A stretch of 64,000 nucleotides of DNA. Origin: Bremerella sp. TYQ1. Lineage in GTDB: Bacteria > Planctomycetota > Planctomycetia > Pirellulales > Pirellulaceae. Where the stretch lies: positions 5,415,001-5,479,000 of the forward strand of contig NZ_CP083740.1 of assembly GCF_020150455.1 (NCBI RefSeq). The letters are read 5' to 3'. Shown here piece after piece: positions 37,601 through 46,770 of this stretch (the stretch's first letter is position 1; each line of letters opens with the position of its first letter). The notes beneath the pieces are model-generated. The model made no database searches and was not told where the DNA came from. It was given only the letters and a program-made list of their open reading frames with translations. Position numbers and translations under genes: made by a program.

Positions 37601-39187
37601 ATGAAGTCAAAAAAGAAGGGATCAAAGTCGCAGGAGATCAACGCTTCAGAATCGACGGTGGATAGTGCTTCATCTCCAATTATCTCGCAAGCCGACGATT
37701 GGATTCAGGTATTTGCCTATGCCGCTCTGGCTTGGCTTGTGGTTTGGGGGGCTTGGCAGCGTGTCGAAAGTTGCGATCGGTGGCCGTCCACCTATCACGT
37801 GATGCGGCAGTACACATCGGCATTACGCGCCCGAGACATCTATTTGGCGATGGCCCCTTCCTCTCAACAATCGACCAAGGAGCGAATCTACCATCGCGAG
37901 GTGTCCAAAGAGCAAGTCTACGAGCCACCTGTTAACGAGTCGATTACCGCTTTGGCCTATCTCGCGATGGGTGAAGAATCGCCCCATGTTTCGACCTATT
38001 TCTCAACAATTGTGTGGCTAGTTGGTGGCGTGGCGTTGTTTCTGATTGTCCTTCGCTTAACGTCAAATCCGATCACTCAGATGGTTGTGGTTGGTTTCTA
38101 CATGAATTGCCCGATGGGCTTAATCGTATCGCGGACGTTTCAACCTGAGCCTCTAATGATTGCCACGTTTTTGTGGGCACTTTGGCTTCTTATTCAATCT
38201 GGTTATCCCAGCGCCTGGCGGCAAACGGTTTGGTTGGGATCGGTTTGCGGTTTGCTTTTGCTCGCGAAACCTGGGTTTATGCTTTTTCCACTATGTGCCG
38301 CGTTTACAGGGTTAGGATTGACGGAAGTGGGCCTCAAACGCCTCTTGTCTGATCCCCGCTGGTATGTGTTCGGTATTCTTTGCGCGGTGCCTAGCTTTTT
38401 CTGGATCCAAGTCATTTGCCCCGGGCAGCAGGGCGTATCTTTTGTGCCGGGAATGCTTGGGGATATGATCTTATGGGGACAATGGATTCAATACTTAGAG
38501 GATTACTATGGATGGGCAATTCTTCTGTTTGTTGCCTTAGGTATCGTGTTGGCTAGTAGTGACCGATGGCGATGGCTTTATGTCGGTTTGCTTGCGGGAT
38601 ACATGACGTTCGTCATCGCAACCAACTACCGAAGCATGAGTCACAGTTACTATTGTGCTGTGCTAATTCCTCTGGTGAGCATTTGCCTCTGTCCATTGAT
38701 AGATGGGTTATTCCAACTAACGGAGCGGAAAACTAGCACTGCGGTTGGAATCATGTTGCTTGCAGGCTGGTTAACGTTGGTTGGCTTTTCGGCGGGTCCT
38801 GAAATTCATACCTTTTACGCGCCGCTTACTGAGCGAGAGTATGCTCAGATTGGTCAGTCGGTTGGTGTCGGAGGCAACGTTGTGGCAATTACGGAAGATT
38901 ACGCCAGGGGACTTAAATATCACAGCTATCTAGATGCACACCATTGGCCCCATGGTGGCGATCTAAAGCTGCAGGAAGCTGCTGGCGAAAAAGTGGAATC
39001 TGATACAACACGGCTAGAGAACTTCAGAAGGGATGGAGCAACTCATTTCGTTGTCATCATGACCGAACGTGTTCGCGGCGAACAACAAATCCTTCAATAC
39101 CTTTCTGAGAACTTCGAGATGTCGACCGGCGGTGATGGTAAGTACGTCATTTTTGACTTAAACAAAACCAAAGCCAAGCAAGAGTAA
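37601..39187 (+). CDS. Polytopic membrane protein, GT-C/GT39-like glycosyltransferase candidate
   Basis: A 528-residue membrane protein with a polar N-terminus (Lys/Ser rich), a first helix (WIQVFAYAALAWLVVWGAWQ), a large extracytoplasmic loop, and about ten more helices (STIVWLVGGVALFLIVLRLT, MIATFLWALWLLIQSG, WYVFGILCAVPSFFWIQVIC, WLYVGLLAGYMTFVIATNYR). The C-terminus (~395-528) is soluble. The arrangement is that of PMT_2/GT39-type enzymes that use polyprenyl-linked sugars; no canonical Asp/Glu pair could be confirmed. As fourth gene of the cluster it probably uses the lipid-linked product of the GT2. Confidence 0.65.
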   Translation: MKSKKKGSKSQEINASESTVDSASSPIISQADDWIQVFAYAALAWLVVWGAWQRVESCDRWPSTYHVMRQYTSALRARDIYLAMAPSSQQSTKERIYHREVSKEQVYEPPVNESITALAYLAMGEESPHVSTYFSTIVWLVGGVALFLIVLRLTSNPITQMVVVGFYMNCPMGLIVSRTFQPEPLMIATFLWALWLLIQSGYPSAWRQTVWLGSVCGLLLLAKPGFMLFPLCAAFTGLGLTEVGLKRLLSDPRWYVFGILCAVPSFFWIQVICPGQQGVSFVPGMLGDMILWGQWIQYLEDYYGWAILLFVALGIVLASSDRWRWLYVGLLAGYMTFVIATNYRSMSHSYYCAVLIPLVSICLCPLIDGLFQLTERKTSTAVGIMLLAGWLTLVGFSAGPEIHTFYAPLTEREYAQIGQSVGVGGNVVAITEDYARGLKYHSYLDAHHWPHGGDLKLQEAAGEKVESDTTRLENFRRDGATHFVVIMTERVRGEQQILQYLSENFEMSTGGDGKYVIFDLNKTKAKQE

Positions 39188-39546
39188 ATCAATCGCCGGT
39201 TGAATGACTGAAGGTATTCAGGAAGTCTTTGCTAAATAGTCATGAATGTACCGGCTAACGTAGTAGACCATTTCTCCTGGATCTGAGAGTGAAACCCATC
39301 GGCTTCTAGGGGCTATTTAAATCTTTAGAAGACGAAGCTATCGTTTGCCATCATCGCGATGTTTTTAGAAAAACTTATAAAATGCAGTCGATGAATCCAG
39401 GCACAGAATTCTTTAGGTCTTGCCAGCGGCAGGGCCATTGAGCGGTACGGCGTGATGTCGCGTTTGTAGACAGACGGAAAGGGGAGTTTCCCAAGTCGAA
39501 TAAATTGGCGGCGAAACCTTGAACGCTTTGTGGAGTTAATACCTCC
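39188..39546. other. Non-coding stretch, nothing recognised
   Basis: About 360 bp separating the glycan cluster from the next plus-strand gene. No hairpin with a T run and no convincing frame. It presumably holds the promoter of the gene starting at 39547, which I could not define. Confidence 0.4.
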
Positions 39547-40599
39547 ATGAAAACGACGCAACTACTACCGCTTCTTATGGTTTGCCTGATCGTTTCTGTT
39601 TCCTTGGGAAAGGAAGTTGAGAAACCGACGGGCACGTATGCCAGTCAGATCACGTCCCGGGCCGTTCAGCACGGGCAGATGCAGGGGGGGCTCGTTCGAG
39701 TTACCTGGTCAGAGATCGAGCCGGAGCCAGGGCGATTCGATTTTACGGCCATCGAACGCCAGGTTCGTTTACTCAAGCCGGAAATGAATTGGACACTGGC
39801 AATTCACGGCGGTTGGACTTCCGTGGATAAACGTGAAAGTATCCCCCAAGGCAGGCGACGTCCTCGCTCACTTTCGCCTGAGTGGTTAGTTTCCGAGCTA
39901 CACGTAAAAACGTTTTCGATGGCGTTTCGTGGTAATCCCGTCGAGATGCCAAAGTACTGGGATCCAGTAGTGCAACGTCGGCTGAAGGAGATGTTAAAGG
40001 GGGTGGGCAAACAATATGCCTCTGACCCGAGACTAAAACTTGTCTATGTCCCGCAGATGACCAGCAATGGAATTGAAGGGCACTTCAACGGGGTAGCAAC
40101 GGAAACACTGTTCAAAGCGGCCGGTATCGATTCGCGAGAACGAAACGGTGAAGAGAAATTTGGAGATGTCTGGGTGCAAGCCTCAGCCGATGCCACGCAA
40201 AGTGTGATGGAGGCATTTCCCGACAAAGCAGTCGCGTTTGAATTGCACGAACTCTTTCGCAGTGCCGAGATTCCGGCTCGAATTATAGAGGAGTTTCAGA
40301 AGACGAAGTATCAAGACCGTGTCGGGATCGGCATGTGGTGGATCTCAGGTAAAACGGAATACCAGGCAAAGCTGATCGCTCTACTAAAGAACTACGACGG
40401 CGACCTTTATGGCCAGGTAATCGGCCGCTCTGATCAGAAACATCGTTTTCCAAATGGCGACTACACTTTAGTCTTTCAACAGGCAAAAGAGCTAGGGATG
40501 CGGTACATCGAACCGTGGAACTACGAGTTCGAGAACCATACGTGCGATGATGATCTCAAGAAATTTAACGCGTCGACAAAAGCCAAATATGCGAAATGA
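39547..40599 (+). CDS. Secreted TIM-barrel-like protein, glycoside-hydrolase candidate
   Basis: A 350-residue protein with signal peptide MKTTQLLPLLMVCLIVSVSL. Near the N-terminus GGLVRVTWSEIEPEPGRFDF followed by TAIERQVRLLK is the loop found at the start of GH42/GH5/GH10-like barrels. Later segments fit successive strands (WTLAIHGGWTS, LKLVYVPQMTSNGIEGHF, AVAFELHELF, RVGIGMWWISG, MRYIEPWNYEFEN). EPWNYE could hold a catalytic Glu, but the pair of acids could not be settled. Its substrate is unknown. It stands alone on the plus strand. Confidence 0.65.
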   Translation: MKTTQLLPLLMVCLIVSVSLGKEVEKPTGTYASQITSRAVQHGQMQGGLVRVTWSEIEPEPGRFDFTAIERQVRLLKPEMNWTLAIHGGWTSVDKRESIPQGRRRPRSLSPEWLVSELHVKTFSMAFRGNPVEMPKYWDPVVQRRLKEMLKGVGKQYASDPRLKLVYVPQMTSNGIEGHFNGVATETLFKAAGIDSRERNGEEKFGDVWVQASADATQSVMEAFPDKAVAFELHELFRSAEIPARIIEEFQKTKYQDRVGIGMWWISGKTEYQAKLIALLKNYDGDLYGQVIGRSDQKHRFPNGDYTLVFQQAKELGMRYIEPWNYEFENHTCDDDLKKFNASTKAKYAK

Positions 40600-41083
40600 A
40601 TCACCGCATCGAGTTTAATCTTTAAGTCTTGTGTACGATTGGTTTCCCCGAGTAGACTTGGCTTGAGTTCTACGTTTATCCTACCGAGCTTGCTTATACG
40701 CGTTTAGCTACGAATTGGCATTGGGGATGAAGCGTGAAGCCTTATCGGACGATGGAACTCCAGGCGACATAGTGTCTCACGCCGTAGATCGGATACCATT
40801 GGCGACGAGGTCAGTTCTTCGAGGTAGATTCATTGCCTCTTTGCTACATAGTATTCGTGACATGGGATGAATTGATCGAAAATCGTGTCAATGCTTTGGA
40901 GTAGACGAAAGTACACTTTAAGACGCGATCGATCTTTATGATTTCGAGTTAGCGGGAGGCGGTCGAGCAGCAGCGAGAAATGAATTGGCGTTTGAATTGG
41001 CCTAAGCTGGCAATCCGTTACTTCGAATTAAAGGAAGTGGCGAAAATCAAGTGCGCTCCTTCCGCTTTGCTGATTGCATGTAA
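40600..41083. other. Non-coding stretch, nothing recognised
   Basis: About 480 bp between convergent genes. No frame with family resemblance and no repeats. It ends at the terminator of the DUF1559 gene. Confidence 0.4.
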
Positions 41084-41118
41084 AAAAGCGACAGCGAGTT
41101 GAGCTCGCTATCGCTTTT
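41084..41118 (-). terminator. Rho-independent terminator of the DUF1559 gene
   Basis: Hairpin with arms AAAAGCGACAGCGAG and CTCGCTATCGCTTTT (one mismatch), loop TTGAG. On the minus strand it ends in a run of T, placed 29 bp after the DUF1559 stop; the plus-strand side is also T rich, so it may work both ways. Confidence 0.85.
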
Positions 41119-41146
41119 CGTTTTTGCTTAGGGATTGGGACGAAGC

Positions 41147-42124
41147 TTAGTTGGTGATGACTTCGCCATCTTCTTTATTGGAGATTCGATTCACCGAAGC
41201 GCCATCCATGTTTTCGGTGAAGAAACGAACGCTGCCATCGCTCAAAACGAACTGAGCTCCACCAGGATGATGGGAACCGAAAGAATAGGCGTTCGACCCG
41301 TTGATCTTATAGACGGTGCTTGTTGAGCCACCGCTTGTTACGCCACGCAACGTTTGGTGGGTTGCAACATTGCTGCTGGCACCGCCCAGAGTTACCCCAA
41401 CCCAAACAGCCCCTTTGTAGTCGATCAAGTCATCCGACGAGTCTCGCGTACCATTAGGGCCGCTGGGGACTTCGCCGATCATGACCGTGTTTGTGGTTCC
41501 ATCAGTCACATCGCGGAACTTGGTAGCACTGTTGGCCGAGAACATTCCGTTGCCACCGTTAATGCAACTTCCAGCGTAGTAGCTGCAATCGTCACCGGAG
41601 TAATTGTACTGCGTGTTCAGATCGCCAAAGACGCCCTTGTAGCTCGAAATGCCGTGCGAAGGTTCGGAGTCCGAGTTCTTGAACGCATCGTTGAGGTCGT
41701 CGCCTGGGGCACTCGGACAGCGATACGCTTCGATCGGTGGCTGCGAGTACTCCAAGACTGCAGCATCGTCAGAACAGAATTGATCCATCACGTGCAAGGC
41801 TTCGTAGCGATTGTTCTGTTCAATCTGTGGCAGAATCATCGTGCCCCAGCCCCAGCCTGGGCCAGAGAACGTCGAGTAGGAATAAGAGCGGCGATAGAAA
41901 CCGGCGGGAAAGCAATTGTTCGTGTCATGGTAATTATGCATTGCCAAACCCATCTGTTTCAGATTGTTCTGGCACTGCATACGGCGAGCAGCTTCACGAG
42001 CTTGTTGAACCGCTGGCAGCAATAGTGCGATTAAGATACCGATGATTGCGATGACCACCAACAGTTCGACGAGCGTAAAAGCAGATCGCTTCTGGCGAGC
42101 AAAAAAAGCGTGGCTCGTATTCAT
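41147..42124 (-). CDS. DUF1559 protein with prepilin-like N-terminus (copy 3)
   Basis: A 325-residue protein. The prepilin-like signal lies at residues 15-35 ([19 protein letters not shown]), followed by [40 protein letters not shown], a Tyr/Gly/Ser-rich DUF1559 domain and HHPGGAQFVLSDGSVRFFTE. A strong terminator lies just after the stop. A regulatory-like lipoprotein gene (42319) precedes it on the same strand, the reverse of the order at 16469-17971, where the lipoprotein comes second. Confidence 0.9.
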   Translation of the reverse strand: MNTSHAFFARQKRSAFTLVELLVVIAIIGILIALLLPAVQQAREAARRMQCQNNLKQMGLAMHNYHDTNNCFPAGFYRRSYSYSTFSGPGWGWGTMILPQIEQNNRYEALHVMDQFCSDDAAVLEYSQPPIEAYRCPSAPGDDLNDAFKNSDSEPSHGISSYKGVFGDLNTQYNYSGDDCSYYAGSCINGGNGMFSANSATKFRDVTDGTTNTVMIGEVPSGPNGTRDSSDDLIDYKGAVWVGVTLGGASSNVATHQTLRGVTSGGSTSTVYKINGSNAYSFGSHHPGGAQFVLSDGSVRFFTENMDGASVNRISNKEDGEVITN

Positions 42125-42318
42125 GCGAGTCCCTCATGAAATGACTTGGAATGATAAAACGGAACTGGGGGCATGATGGGGCAGGCAAATTGGGTTTCAG
42201 GTACCGTAAGGCTAACGAATCACTAGGCGTTTCTTCAGGGGCAGTTTGCGCAAAAGAATCGTCGTTTCTTACGGTTAGTGAATCGGGGCGCCGTGACGCA
42301 CGAAAAGGCATCCAGCGA

Positions 42319-42792
42319 TTACGGTTCTTCGAGAGGATTGTCCGACATGTAATCGCTTTTGCCGGGGCGACTCTTCAATGCAAACTCGAAATCATTCGGG
42401 GCACCTTGGGCAACGGTGACCACTTGGACACCGTTTTCGCTATAGAGCGGGGATAGGCTGATCGATTTTCCGGAGCTGTTTTTCGTTTCCTGCGTCGAGA
42501 CAATCTTGACGATGAAATCTCCAATCGCGACTCCTTCGCCTTGCTTGAGGGTGTTCATCTGAAACCGTCCTTGAGAGTCGGTTGTGCCAAATGCTCGCGG
42601 GTTGGTTTCGGAATGGAAAACCACTTTGGCATTTTCAATTGGCTCGCCATCTAGTTGAACGGTGCCAGTCGCTGGCACCATTTCATACGAGATCGATGGC
42701 TGGCAACCAACGGCGAAAAGAAGCAGCAGAGATGTCGAAACAACACCCCATTGCTGGATGGTCGATTCTGCAAGCGACTTGCTTTGTGGCAT
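42319..42792 (-). CDS. Small lipoprotein with carboxypeptidase-regulatory-like domain
   Basis: A 157-residue lipoprotein. The signal has a longer N-region than usual (MPQSKSLAESTIQQWG) then VVSTSLLLLFAVGC with the lipobox AVGC (Cys30). The mature part is the same transthyretin-like domain as at 16469 (ATGTVQLDGEPIENAKVVFH, AFGTTDSQGRFQMNTL, GVAIGDFIVKIVS). It is followed on the same strand by the DUF1559 gene 194 bp on. The role of this family in Planctomycetes is unknown. Confidence 0.8.
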   Translation of the reverse strand: MPQSKSLAESTIQQWGVVSTSLLLLFAVGCQPSISYEMVPATGTVQLDGEPIENAKVVFHSETNPRAFGTTDSQGRFQMNTLKQGEGVAIGDFIVKIVSTQETKNSSGKSISLSPLYSENGVQVVTVAQGAPNDFEFALKSRPGKSDYMSDNPLEEP

Positions 42793-42991
42793 GATCTGTC
42801 CGATTTCGGGAACGCTTGGGAAAATGAATTGAGCTACCTAATGCGTAGACTCCGAAGATAGTTGCTCATGCCGCAACACCCCAAGGTTCGTTCGCGCAAA
42901 ATGGTTAACTCAATTTGCAGTTGAGACAAAACAGCGCGTAATAATTCCCAAAAGGCAATGCAAAGAAGTTCCACAGAGGGGGCATTGCTCC

Positions 42992-44188
42992 CTAGTCGGC
43001 ACTGTCGAGGAGATCTTTGGGATGATTGCGACGGAACTCACCAGGCGTGATCCCCGTCATTCGTTTGAAGAAACGAAGCATCGAGTTCTCGCAGCTAAAG
43101 CCAGACTTCTCGCTGATCTCCGCTAACGTGAATGTCGTTTGGCAAAGAAGTTTCTTCAGTACATTCACGCGTGCCATCCGAATCTCTTCGGCGGGAGAAC
43201 GCTTCAAGACGCGACGGAACCGGTCTTCCAGGGATCTTCTGGAAATGTCGAGATGACGCGTTAAATCAGAAACCGTAATGGCAAATTCCCGATTCTGTTG
43301 GATGAATGCTACCGCCTCACGAACGACTGAGTCAGTAGCAAATACCGTGTTCGTAGAAGCTTTTTCGACGATGCCTTCGGGGGCAATGATTAGAGGTTCA
43401 TCCCGTGGTTCTCCCCCGGCGATAATTCGTTGGAGCTCTTTTGCGGATTCATAGCCCACTTGCTCGACGCGCTGCTCAATGTAAGAGATTGGTATTGGCG
43501 AGAGTTTCGAGACCAACGGATCGTCCTCGACGGCCAGAATGGCGACGTCGTTGGGAACGTTGATTTGCTCGGCCTGACAAGTCAGGATGATCTCTCGGGC
43601 TTGAATCGAATTCCAAGCAACAATGCCAACAGGTTTGGGAAGAGAACGGACCCATTCGACTAAGCGTGTTCGTTGAAAGTCGAAATCAGGTTCCGGAGCG
43701 AGCGGATCTGGGGCAAACTGAAATGTTCGGCATCCAGCGTTTTCCGCCGTTTGGACAACCTCAGGCAACACCTCATCTTGGTAGCTGTAACAGATTGGCG
43801 GCCCGATGTAACCGACGTTGGTAAAGCCGCGACTGACGAAAAACTCTCCGGCCAGCTTTCCGCCGCCACGAGGATCGGCGATCACCTTGGGAAAGCGTCG
43901 GCTGTGAACGCCATGCCAAGAGACATTAATCGTTGGCAAGCGATGTTGATCGATCGATTGGCGAAGCTTCTCGTTCGAGATTCGTGAGATGACGCCGTCG
44001 CCCGACCAGTCGCGCGGAAGACTCGGCGGGACTCCAACACCACGGGGATGCATCCAAAGATCCCACCGTCCATGTTCCAGGGCAAAGCGTGCGATGCCGT
44101 CCAGGATCGATCGGCTCCAGTGGCTTTCGTTGAGAATTAGCAGAGCAATGCGAAGTCGGTCAGGACAAGCTGGAACTCGCTGAATCAT
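42992..44188 (-). CDS. XylR-type AraC-family transcriptional regulator with LacI-like sensor domain
   Basis: A 398-residue regulator. The N-terminal part (about 10-275) is a type 1 periplasmic-binding-protein fold (LRIALLILNESHWSRSILDG, VISRISNEKLRQSIDQHRLP, GIVAWNSIQAREIILTCQAE, AILAVEDDPLVSKLSPIPIS), which binds a sugar in XylR. The C-terminal part (about 300-398) is an AraC double helix-turn-helix (ITVSDLTRHLDISRRSLEDR, FTLAEISEKSGFSCENSMLR, MTGITPGEFRRNHP). Family knowledge: pentose-type sugars are usual ligands. No sugar catabolic gene lies next to it, so its target cannot be deduced; the lipoprotein/DUF1559 pair lies downstream and the Ntn hydrolase is divergent. Confidence 0.9.
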   Translation of the reverse strand: MIQRVPACPDRLRIALLILNESHWSRSILDGIARFALEHGRWDLWMHPRGVGVPPSLPRDWSGDGVISRISNEKLRQSIDQHRLPTINVSWHGVHSRRFPKVIADPRGGGKLAGEFFVSRGFTNVGYIGPPICYSYQDEVLPEVVQTAENAGCRTFQFAPDPLAPEPDFDFQRTRLVEWVRSLPKPVGIVAWNSIQAREIILTCQAEQINVPNDVAILAVEDDPLVSKLSPIPISYIEQRVEQVGYESAKELQRIIAGGEPRDEPLIIAPEGIVEKASTNTVFATDSVVREAVAFIQQNREFAITVSDLTRHLDISRRSLEDRFRRVLKRSPAEEIRMARVNVLKKLLCQTTFTLAEISEKSGFSCENSMLRFFKRMTGITPGEFRRNHPKDLLDSAD

Positions 44189-44537
44189 TAATCGTTGCCC
44201 TTACGTCATGCAGTGGAATCCAGATATGGATTTGGGGTGGGATATCTTTAGGGGGGAGGTGTTGCTGCACAGTTTAAGCAATTTCTGGGCCAAGAAGAAA
44301 TTACGGAACAATTAAAAACTCAATTGGTGACCAAAGTGCCCTGAACGAATCGATTCGCGAGGCTTAGCGGTAAAAATCGAATATCGCAATGCGCAGAAGA
44401 ACATTGTCGAGGCCACGCAGAGTGCGGATACTCCTGAAGACAAAGCATGAAATGCCCAAGAATCAGGCATGTCGTGAGTTCAATTGTGTCAAAGTTTTGA
44501 ACTCTTCTGCTGGTTCTTTACCTCACAAGGAGTATAG
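44189..44537. other. Divergent intergenic region, promoters not defined
   Basis: About 350 bp between the XylR-like regulator and the Ntn hydrolase. Only a good ribosome-binding site, AAGGAG at 44527-44532, could be placed; no clear -35/-10, sigma-54 or palindromic element was found. Confidence 0.5.
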
Positions 44538-45839
44538 ATGAGCCTTCCTTCCTCAAAGCCCTCCTACCTCGCAATAGGTACCCTCCTCCTGCTCGCAACC
44601 GTTACGGCTACGGAATTGCTTGCCTGCACAACTGCCGTCATCAGTGAAAGAGTCACTCCTGATGGTCGACCGCTTCTTTGGAAAAATCGAGACACTAGTA
44701 ACGGACTTCATAACGAAGTCGCTTGGGTTACTGGCGGCAAGTACAAAGCTGTTGGTGTTGTGAATGCAGGTCAACGCAACTCGGTTTGGATGGGCGTCAA
44801 CGAAGTCGGATTTTGCATCGAAAACTCTCTTAGTCGCGACTTGTCTTCCAGCGAAGACACGTCGGGGCCAGGCAACGGCAGTTTCATGCGAATGGCGTTG
44901 CAACGCTGCAAAACGGTTGATGACTTTCGCCGATTACTTGAAGAGACGAATGTTTCTGGACGTAGTACCATTGCCAACTTTGGAGTGATCGACGCTCATG
45001 GCGGCGCAGCTTTGTTTGAAACGAGCCCGAACGATTACAAGTTGTTTGATGCCAACGATCCTGTTGTCGCACCGAATGGCTATATTGTCCGTTCTAACTT
45101 CTCAATGACTGCTAACAAGTTGCAGGCCAACCCTGAGAAAGAATCGATCAAAGAGGTTTATTCGAGTGGGCGTTTCCTGCGGGCTCAATGCATTTTGGAC
45201 GAAGTCGGCTTCGACGATATTTCCCTGCCTGAAGTGGTCCGCCAATGCTGCCGAGACCTGAGTGACGATGCGGGAAATCCTTATCCTGGAACCATCAACG
45301 GCCCTGCTGGCCAGTTGCCGAAATCGATCCTGACAAAAAGTACGATCAGCCGAACGACTACCGTTTCCGCTGTCGTGTTTCATGGGGTCAAAGTTGGTGA
45401 AGATCCTAAGCTGACCACGATGTGGACAATGCTCGGCGATCCTAAATTCTCGATTGCTGTCCCTGTCTTTCCTGTCGGAGAAGTTGCCGATCCGTTGACC
45501 GATAAACGAGGTGGCGAGATCGGAGAGATCGCTCTCTCGCTACGAGGCTGGCGACTGACTCCAGACAAGGATGGCATCTATACCGAACGTATCTCAGAGA
45601 CCTGGGACGACCTTTGGAAGACGGAAGACGTTTTGCTGGAAACCACGCTTAAGGCCAAAGACCAGTGGAGCAAAACCGGATCGAATTACGATCAGCTCAA
45701 GCAGCTTCAGATCAAAGCAGGCGAGATGGCCATGGATACGATGCAAAACGAATTGATCGAAGTGAAAAACGCGGCGATCAGTCTGTCTGCACCGAAGCCT
45801 CCTGTCTTTTCATCTACGTTAACAACCACGGCCAACTAG
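44538..45839 (+). CDS. Secreted Ntn-hydrolase (choloylglycine/C45-like amidase)
   Basis: A 433-residue protein with a signal peptide (YLAIGTLLLLATVTATELLA) cut just before Cys30, so the cysteine becomes the N-terminal nucleophile: CTTAVISERVTPDGRPLLWK and NRDTS follow, the usual start of Ntn-hydrolases that cleave linear amides. GVNEVGFCIENS, TIANFGVIDAHGGAALFETS and GYIVRSNFSMT fit the family core. The start is supported by AAGGAG five bases upstream. The likely reaction is hydrolysis of an amide or peptide bond outside the cytoplasm; substrate unknown. It heads a run of three plus-strand genes that includes a gamma-glutamylcyclotransferase-like protein. Confidence 0.82.
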   Translation: MSLPSSKPSYLAIGTLLLLATVTATELLACTTAVISERVTPDGRPLLWKNRDTSNGLHNEVAWVTGGKYKAVGVVNAGQRNSVWMGVNEVGFCIENSLSRDLSSSEDTSGPGNGSFMRMALQRCKTVDDFRRLLEETNVSGRSTIANFGVIDAHGGAALFETSPNDYKLFDANDPVVAPNGYIVRSNFSMTANKLQANPEKESIKEVYSSGRFLRAQCILDEVGFDDISLPEVVRQCCRDLSDDAGNPYPGTINGPAGQLPKSILTKSTISRTTTVSAVVFHGVKVGEDPKLTTMWTMLGDPKFSIAVPVFPVGEVADPLTDKRGGEIGEIALSLRGWRLTPDKDGIYTERISETWDDLWKTEDVLLETTLKAKDQWSKTGSNYDQLKQLQIKAGEMAMDTMQNELIEVKNAAISLSAPKPPVFSSTLTTTAN

Positions 45840-45898
45840 TCGTTGCAATCAACGAAACAAACGTTTTGAAGCGAATTGAGACACACTAGGAAAAACCA

Positions 45899-46699
45899 AT
45901 GTCCCAGGCCAACTATACCTTGAAATCGAAATTGATCTTCTGCACCTGCCTTGCGGTTCTCACAATCGTTCAAACGGCTGCGGCACAGACCCCTGTCACC
46001 ACCGAGGTGACGTCCTTGATTCGCGTGGCGGTATATGACCACAGCGATGGATCTGCCAGCGGCCCGAAGAACCTGAAACGAATACTTGGGAAAGAAAACG
46101 GATTTGACGCGGTTGTCGTCACGCCACAGCAGATCCGTGATGGTGTGCTGGAAGACTTTGATGTGCTGATCATGCCAGGCGGTTCAGGCAGCAAACAGTC
46201 GGAAATGCTTGAAGAATCTGGCCGTAGCACGGTCAAAGAATTTGTCGACAACGGAGGCGGATACGTGGGGATCTGTGCTGGATCGTACCTGGCCTCGTCG
46301 CATTATTCCTGGTCGCTTGGCCTGCTCAATGCCAAGGTATGGGATCGCGTGCACTGGGCTCGCGGAACAGGAACTGTTTCGCTAGCCATCTCGCCTGCTG
46401 GCAACGAGGTCCTGGGGGCCGATGAAAACGCACTTGAGTGTTACTACGGCCAGGGCCCACTTCTCGTGCCGGATAACAATCCTGATTTGCCAGGTTATGA
46501 AGTTCTGGCGACTTACGAGACCGAGATCGCTAAGAAGGGAGCTCCCAAGGGAGCCATGGTCGGAACGCATGCCATCGTGCGAACGATGTACGGCAACGGT
46601 CGTGTCATCTGTTACAGCCCTCATCCAGAAAAGTCTGGCGGTCCTAATTCCATTATGGCCGAAGGCGTCCGCTGGGCTGGAAGTGGAAAATGTAAATAG
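45899..46699 (+). CDS. Secreted BPL_N-domain (class I amidotransferase-like) protein
   Basis: A 266-residue protein with a signal peptide (KLIFCTCLAVLTIVQTAAAQ). The mature part is a class I glutamine-amidotransferase-like fold of the BPL_N type: VLIMPGGSGSKQSEML, GGGYVGICAGSYLASSHYSW with Cys126 at the nucleophile elbow, and a later RVICYSPHPEKSGG His/Glu region. AGGAAAAACC precedes the ATG. It starts 59 bp after the Ntn-hydrolase gene and is probably co-transcribed. No substrate is known for exported BPL_N proteins. Confidence 0.83.
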   Translation: MSQANYTLKSKLIFCTCLAVLTIVQTAAAQTPVTTEVTSLIRVAVYDHSDGSASGPKNLKRILGKENGFDAVVVTPQQIRDGVLEDFDVLIMPGGSGSKQSEMLEESGRSTVKEFVDNGGGYVGICAGSYLASSHYSWSLGLLNAKVWDRVHWARGTGTVSLAISPAGNEVLGADENALECYYGQGPLLVPDNNPDLPGYEVLATYETEIAKKGAPKGAMVGTHAIVRTMYGNGRVICYSPHPEKSGGPNSIMAEGVRWAGSGKCK

Positions 46700-46770
46700 T
46701 CGCGTTATCAATTAGTACGCGATATTCACTTTGCTAAGAGAGTTGCCTTCTGGAATAGGATTTATTCGGT

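Noticed and set aside
42905..42925. Short inverted repeat around TTTGCAG upstream of the lipoprotein gene
   Set aside because: Arms of only five bases and no second copy; may be chance.
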